Assembly: GCA_029267315.1 (NCBI GenBank)
Contig: JAJUJD010000010.1
Coordinates: forward strand, 1-37,622
Direction: 5' to 3'
Length of the DNA: 37,622 nt
DNA from: Alcaligenaceae bacterium
GTDB lineage: Bacteria; Pseudomonadota; Gammaproteobacteria; Burkholderiales; Burkholderiaceae_B
The notes under the pieces are model-generated. The model was not told the DNA's origin. It worked only from the letters and a program-made list of their open reading frames with translations, and did not search any database. Below are positions 32,597-37,622 of this stretch, one piece after another (positions within the stretch are counted from its first letter, which is position 1; each line of letters opens with the position of its first letter). Both the position numbers and the translations under genes were made by a program.

Positions 32597-33808
32597 TTAC
32601 TTCTTCACCAGCTTGCAGGTGGACTCTTCGAGGGAGTTGTAGACCGTATCGGCGGGGAGGCGTTCCACGATCTTGTAGTAGTCCCACTCGCGGGTGGATT
32701 CCTTGGGCGTCTTCACCTGAACCAGGTACATGTCGTACATCATCTGGCCGTCTTCGCGCACATAGCCATCTTTGGCGAAGAAGTCTTTGATACGGTTGGA
32801 CTTCATCCACTTCATGAGGGTGTCGGCGTCGTCTGTACCCGTTTCCTTGACACCGCGCAGGTAAAACGATGCAGCGGAGTAATCACCAGCCTGCAGGAAG
32901 GAGGGCATGCGCTTGTGTTTGTCGTAGAAGCGCTGGGCCCACTTGCGGGATTCATCGTCCATGTCCCAGTACCAGCCACTGGTCAAGTACATGCCTTGTG
33001 TGGCATCCAGCCCCAGTGCGTGGATATCGTTGATGAACACCAACAGGCCTGCGAGGTTCATGCCGGGCGTCACGCCGAATTCACGTGCTGCCTTGACCGA
33101 GTTGACGAAGTCGCCCCCCGCGTTAGCCAGACCGAGAATCTGCGCGCCGGAGGACTGTGCCTGCAGCATGAAGGATGAGAAGTCGGTGGAGCTCAGCGGA
33201 ACGCGCACGGCGCTACGTACATTACCGCCGGCCTTCTTCACGACAGCCGACGTGTCACGCTCGAGTGCATGGCCGAAGGCGTAGTCGGCGGTGATGAAGA
33301 ACCACTCCTTGCCACCGTTATTCACCACGGCAGAGCCAGTGCCACGCGCCAGGGCAGTGGTGTCGTAGGCCCAGTGTACGGTGTAGGGCGAGCATTGCGC
33401 GTTGGTGAGGTCAGATGCTGCGGCACCGACCACAAGGAAGGGCTTTTTCTTTTCAGCCGCCACACCGGCCATGGCCAGTGATGTACTGGAGTTGGTGCCG
33501 CCGATCAGAACGTCGATCTTTTGTTCGTCAAACCATTCGCGTGCGCGCGCGGAAGCAATATCAGCCTTGTTCTGATGATCGGCGACCAGGAGTTCAATCT
33601 TCTTACCGTTGATTTCACCGCCCATGTCCTCGATGGCCATTCTGATGGTATCGCCACCCGCCGGACCGTCAATATCGGAATACACACCCGACATGTCCGT
33701 AATGAACCCAATGCGAATGACATCGTCGGATATGCCTTGGGCCAGGGCGGGCGCGGATAGACCGAGTCCGGCGAGGGCCATAATGGCTGGTAGGGTACGA
33801 AGCTTCAT
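32597..33808 (-). CDS. HAAT ABC transporter substrate-binding protein (system 2)
   Basis: 403 aa; signal peptide MKLRTLPAIMALAGLGLSAPALA; VIRIGFITDMSGVYSDIDGPAGGDTIRMAIEDMGG...IDVLIGGTNSSTSLAMAGVAAEKKKPFLVVGAAA. Confidence 0.93.
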   Translation of the reverse strand: MKLRTLPAIMALAGLGLSAPALAQGISDDVIRIGFITDMSGVYSDIDGPAGGDTIRMAIEDMGGEINGKKIELLVADHQNKADIASARAREWFDEQKIDVLIGGTNSSTSLAMAGVAAEKKKPFLVVGAAASDLTNAQCSPYTVHWAYDTTALARGTGSAVVNNGGKEWFFITADYAFGHALERDTSAVVKKAGGNVRSAVRVPLSSTDFSSFMLQAQSSGAQILGLANAGGDFVNSVKAAREFGVTPGMNLAGLLVFINDIHALGLDATQGMYLTSGWYWDMDDESRKWAQRFYDKHKRMPSFLQAGDYSAASFYLRGVKETGTDDADTLMKWMKSNRIKDFFAKDGYVREDGQMMYDMYLVQVKTPKESTREWDYYKIVERLPADTVYNSLEESTCKLVKK

Positions 33809-33883
33809 TGATTTGTCTCCTTGTTGATGCCGGGATCGCCGGCGTTTGCTTCATATAGCGCGGTTCTGGAATGCCCGCAGGAT

Positions 33884-34594
33884 TCAGACCCCCAGCAATG
33901 TATTGAGGGCTTCCTGTTTTTCTTCGAGCTGGTTTGCGTCAAACTGTTCGACAATCTGGCCGTGTTCCACCACATAGAAGCGGTCTGCCAGTGGGGCGGC
34001 AAAGCGGAAATTCTGCTCCACCATCACAATGGTGTAGCCCTTGGACTTCAGTGTGGTGATCATGCGGGCCAGTGCTTGCACAATCACCGGCGCCAGGCCT
34101 TCCGATATTTCGTCCAGCAGCAATAAATTGGCACCTGTGCGAAGAATCCGCGCAACGGCGAGCATCTGCTGCTCGCCACCGGACAGGCGCGTACCGGGTG
34201 AGTGTCGGCGCTCGAGCAGATTGGGGAACATCTCGTAGATTTCGGCCAGCGACATGCCACCGCCCAGTGTGCCGACGACAGGGGGCAACAGCAGGTTCTC
34301 TTCGCACGACAGGCTGGAGAAAATGCCGCGTTCTTCCGGACAGTACCCGACGCCCAGGTGGGCAATGCGATGGGTGGGCAGGTTGATGGCTTCGGTGCCA
34401 TTGATGCGGACTGAGCCACTGCGCGAACCGGTCAGGCCGAGGATCGCCCTCAGGGTGCTGGTACGCCCCGAGCCGTTGCGGCCCAGCAGCGTGACCACCT
34501 CACCGCGATTCACCGAGAAATTAACGCCATGTAGGACGTGGGACTCTCCGTACCAGGCCTGAAGGTCGCGGACTTCCAATGCAGGGGTGCTCAT
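33884..34594 (-). CDS. livF: HAAT ABC transporter ATP-binding protein, LivF-type (system 2)
   Basis: 236 aa; LLGRNGSGRTSTLRAILGL, TRLSGGEQQMLAVARILRTGANLLLLDEISEGLAPVIV. Confidence 0.94.
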   Translation of the reverse strand: MSTPALEVRDLQAWYGESHVLHGVNFSVNRGEVVTLLGRNGSGRTSTLRAILGLTGSRSGSVRINGTEAINLPTHRIAHLGVGYCPEERGIFSSLSCEENLLLPPVVGTLGGGMSLAEIYEMFPNLLERRHSPGTRLSGGEQQMLAVARILRTGANLLLLDEISEGLAPVIVQALARMITTLKSKGYTIVMVEQNFRFAAPLADRFYVVEHGQIVEQFDANQLEEKQEALNTLLGV

Positions 34595-35364
34595 CAGTGC
34601 GCTCCTTGAAGTTCGCCGCTGGAGGTGCCCATATAGGCTTCCATGACGGCCGGATTGCGGGACACCTCCTGGTACGGGCCTTCCGCGAGGACGGCCCCAC
34701 GCGACAGTACGGTGATGGTGTCTGCGATGCGCGAGACCACATTCATGTTGTGTTCAACCATAAGGATGGTTCTGCCTTCACTGACTTTCTTGATGAGCTG
34801 CGTGACGCGGTCCACATCTTCGTGGCCCATGCCCTGTGTCGGTTCGTCCAGCAGCATGAGTTCCGGCTCCATAGCCAGTGTGGTGGCGATCTCAAGCGCG
34901 CGTTTGCGGCCGTAAGGAAGATTGATGGTGATTTCGTCAGCGAAGTCTTCCAAATCGACTTCCTCAAGCAGTTCGAGGGCGCGACGGTTGAGCTGGTTGA
35001 GCACCTTGTCGCTGCGCCAGAAGTGGAAAGACATGCCCGTTCCGCGTTGCAGGCCGATACGCACGTTCTCAAGGACTGTCAGCTGCGGGAATACAGCGGA
35101 GATCTGAAACGAACGGATGATGCCTCGACGCGCGATATCGGCCGGGGCTTCCTTGGTGATTTCCACTCCGTTAAAGAAAATGCTTCCTGCCGTAGGGGTG
35201 AGGAACTTTGTCAGCAGGTTGAAGCAAGTCGTCTTGCCTGCGCCGTTTGGTCCTATGAGGGCATGAATGGTTCCGCGGCGTACTTTAAGATTTACATCGT
35301 TCACGGCCACGAAACCGCGGAATTCCTTCACGAGATTTCTTGTCTCGAGTATGTGATCGCTCAT
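34594..35364 (-). CDS. livG: HAAT ABC transporter ATP-binding protein, LivG-type (system 2)
   Basis: 256 aa; [54 protein letters not shown]. Confidence 0.94.
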   Translation of the reverse strand: MSDHILETRNLVKEFRGFVAVNDVNLKVRRGTIHALIGPNGAGKTTCFNLLTKFLTPTAGSIFFNGVEITKEAPADIARRGIIRSFQISAVFPQLTVLENVRIGLQRGTGMSFHFWRSDKVLNQLNRRALELLEEVDLEDFADEITINLPYGRKRALEIATTLAMEPELMLLDEPTQGMGHEDVDRVTQLIKKVSEGRTILMVEHNMNVVSRIADTITVLSRGAVLAEGPYQEVSRNPAVMEAYMGTSSGELQGAH

Positions 35365-35628
35365 TACTGCCTCATGGATGCATCATGGTTACATATCTGA
35401 ATCGGTGCAGTATGAGTTGAGACGATTCCGCTCGCCATGCGGGTTTCTCATAGGTTTCTGGAAAACCCCCAAAGGGAAATCACCAACTTGCATGGCGTAT
35501 TGAACTGCGCATCCGATGTTGCGGCGCAAGGTTCGCCGCTTTTCCGCCAAATACGCAGGGTCGCGCGCCCACAACCGGGCGTCGTGGGCAGCCGCACTTG
35601 TATATGTTGCGTTGCGAAACGGAAGGAA

Positions 35629-36264
35629 TCAGGCCGGCGTCTTGGCCTTATATTCGCACAGGTCGGCAATGCCGCATTGGGGACATTTCGGCTTGCGAGC
35701 TACGCACACATAGCGGCCGTGCAGTATCAGCCAGTGGTGAGCGTCTTGGAGGAACGGTTTGGGCACCAAGCGTTCGAGTCGGCGCTCAACTTCCAATACT
35801 GTCTTGCCTGGAGCAATACCCGTTCGATTGGCCACGCGGAAGATATGCGTATCCACTGCAATGGTCGGAAGGCCAAAGGCGGTATTCAGCACCACATTGG
35901 CCGTTTTGCGACCGACGCCAGGCAGTGCCTCCAGTGCTGCACGGTCACACGGCACTTCGCCATTGTGCTGCTCCAGCAGTATCTGGCAGGTAGCGATGAC
36001 ATTGCGCGCCTTGGTCCTGTACAGCCCGATAGTCTTGATATATTCCGCCAGACCTTCTTCGCCCAGCGCAAGCAAGCCTTGCGGCGTGCCATGTTGGGGA
36101 AAGAACTTGCGTGTGGCCAGATTGACCGAGCGGTCAGTGGCCTGCGCTGAAAGAATTACCGCGATCAGGAGTTGGAAAGTGGTTTCGTATTCAAGCTCGG
36201 TAGTGGGATTCGGATTCGCGGCCTGAAGGCGTTGGAAAATTTCCGTTCGTTTTGCAGCGTTCAT
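35629..36264 (-). CDS. nth: Endonuclease III
   Basis: 211 aa; Hh[40 protein letters not shown]; 4Fe-4S cluster [17 protein letters not shown]. Confidence 0.96.
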   Translation of the reverse strand: MNAAKRTEIFQRLQAANPNPTTELEYETTFQLLIAVILSAQATDRSVNLATRKFFPQHGTPQGLLALGEEGLAEYIKTIGLYRTKARNVIATCQILLEQHNGEVPCDRAALEALPGVGRKTANVVLNTAFGLPTIAVDTHIFRVANRTGIAPGKTVLEVERRLERLVPKPFLQDAHHWLILHGRYVCVARKPKCPQCGIADLCEYKAKTPA

Positions 36265-36887
36265 GGTGTTTGTCGGCGTGCGCGTGCTTTCGCAAGCACG
36301 TCGGCAATCAATTTTTTCTTGTCCGGCTCTGAACTGGAAAGCACCGCCAAGGGTGCCTTGTTCGCCAGGGTTCTGGCTGCCGGTGCCGGTTCGCCGTTCA
36401 ACTGCGCCAGACGGCGTTGGCGATTCTGGTGACGCTCGCGCGCGGCGTGCGCGTCATCCGCCGTCCATTCCCGGCCAGCGGGAACCATATCTATACAATC
36501 GACGGGGCACGGTGCCACACACAGCTCGCAGCCCGTACATAGGTCGGGGGCCACTGTGTGCATGAGTTTATTCGCGCCGATGATGGCATCCACGGGACAG
36601 GCTTGTATGCACAGTGTGCAGCCAATGCAATGAACTTCATCAATACGCGCTACGTGAAGATCGGACGGCACGGCACCGCAGGCGGGGTCCACGGGCAGGG
36701 GTTCTACGCCCAGTATTGCGGCCAGGGCCTTCACGCCATTCTCACCGCCTGGCGGGCAACGATTCACAGGTGCCTCGCCGGTGGCCAGGGCCTCGGCATA
36801 GGGGCGACAACCATCGAAGCCGCACTTTGTGCACTGAGTCTGCGGCAGGATGGCGTCGATACGGTCAGCGAGTGAAAGAACTGTCAT
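36261..36887 (-). CDS. rsxB: RsxB/RnfB-like electron transport Fe-S protein without an obvious N-terminal TM
   Basis: 208 aa; [33 protein letters not shown] and two ferredoxin-type motifs [32 protein letters not shown]; 4-bp overlap with nth. Confidence 0.9.
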   Translation of the reverse strand: MTVLSLADRIDAILPQTQCTKCGFDGCRPYAEALATGEAPVNRCPPGGENGVKALAAILGVEPLPVDPACGAVPSDLHVARIDEVHCIGCTLCIQACPVDAIIGANKLMHTVAPDLCTGCELCVAPCPVDCIDMVPAGREWTADDAHAARERHQNRQRRLAQLNGEPAPAARTLANKAPLAVLSSSEPDKKKLIADVLAKARARRQTP

Positions 36888-36897
36888 TTAAATAAGA

Positions 36898-36917
36898 AAC
36901 GGGGGCAAGCCCCCGTT
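36898..36917 (-). terminator. Terminator-like hairpin downstream of the PHA depolymerase gene
   Basis: Perfect 9-bp arms AACGGGGGC-AA-GCCCCCGTT; on the minus strand the tail reads GTTTCTTATTT. Confidence 0.7.
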
Positions 36918-36938
36918 GACTGCCGTGTTGACGGCACA

Positions 36939-37622
36939 TCAGCTGCGAGCAGCTTCCGCCTTGCGGATGAATTCGGCAATAAGGGGGTAAATCATTTCCC
37001 GCCAGCGTCGGCCCGAGAAGATGCCATAATGGCCGCAACCCATGGCCGTGTAGTGCTGCTTACGGTCTGCGGGAATGTTGCTGCACAGCTGCAGGGCGGC
37101 GCGTGTCTGCCCCAGGCCCGAAATGTCGTCGAGCTCGCCTTCGATGGTCAGGAGTGCTGGTTTAGTGATGGCGGAGGGGTCAACGCGTTTTCCGTCAATT
37201 TCCCAGGTGCCGCGCGGCAGGCGGTGTTCCTGGAAGACAACCCGGATAGTGTCCAGATAGAACTCCGCAGGCAGATCCAGTACGGCATTGTACTCGTCGT
37301 AGAAGCGACGATGCGCTTCGGCGTCGCTGTCATCGCCCCGCAGCAGATCAAGGTAGAAATCGTAATGTGATTTCAAATGCCTGTCGGGGTTCATGGCGAC
37401 AAAGCCAGCGTGTTGCAAAAAGCCAGGGTAGACTCGGCGCCCTGCACCCGGGTAGCGCGCCGGCACTCGATGAATGACGGTATCTTCAAACCAGGCATAA
37501 GGCTTGGTGGTGGCCAGACGATTCACCTGAGTTGGCGATTCCCGGGTATCAATGGGGCCGCCCATCATCACCATGCTCGAGGGCTGACAGGGGTCGTTGT
37601 CGGCAGCCATGAGCGATATGGC
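36939..37622 (-). CDS. Intracellular polyhydroxyalkanoate (PHB) depolymerase, partial at window edge
   Basis: Open frame extends past 37622; CQPSSMVMMGGPIDTRESPTQVN, YPGFLQHAGFVAMNPDRHLKSHYDFYLDLLRGD, TIEGELDDISGLGQT, MGCGHYGIFSGRRWREMIYP are PHB depolymerase-like. Confidence 0.88.
   Translation of the reverse strand, partial: AISLMAADNDPCQPSSMVMMGGPIDTRESPTQVNRLATTKPYAWFEDTVIHRVPARYPGAGRRVYPGFLQHAGFVAMNPDRHLKSHYDFYLDLLRGDDSDAEAHRRFYDEYNAVLDLPAEFYLDTIRVVFQEHRLPRGTWEIDGKRVDPSAITKPALLTIEGELDDISGLGQTRAALQLCSNIPADRKQHYTAMGCGHYGIFSGRRWREMIYPLIAEFIRKAEAARS

Noticed and set aside
34579-35400. 273 aa plus-strand ORF opposite livG of system 2
   Set aside because: Antisense shadow of an ABC ATPase gene.
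35437-36150. 237 aa plus-strand ORF overlapping nth
   Set aside because: Mostly antisense to nth, which has clear HhH and Fe-S motifs.

Overview
The window looks like an ordinary chromosomal segment of a betaproteobacterium (Burkholderiales, probably Alcaligenaceae/Bordetella-like, judged from gene content and protein character; no search was run). In order it holds: the end of nuoL with nuoM-nuoN and a DUF2818-like membrane protein; serB; mfd (-); an ispD-ispF fusion; an AhpC-type peroxiredoxin downstream of a RisS/RisA-like two-component system (-); a tsaB-rimI fusion and a family-4 uracil-DNA glycosylase; lplT (-); smc-zipA-ligA; a minus-strand ppiC/bolA/yciB/msrB cluster; two complete branched-chain-amino-acid-type (HAAT) ABC importers facing each other, the first with a LivM-LivG fusion; nth-rsxB; and a partial PHA depolymerase. 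I found no CRISPR array, tRNA/rRNA, transposon, prophage or obvious defence island, and no convincing undescribed multi-gene system. The items most worth checking are three gene fusions, an apparent two-TM insertion in the DUF2818-like protein, very tight or overlapping gene boundaries (mfd/ispDF divergent starts, serB/mfd antisense 3' overlap), strong hairpins after the SBP gene of both ABC operons, a terminator-like hairpin about 10 nt upstream of rsxB, and a soluble-looking RsxB paired with endonuclease III.
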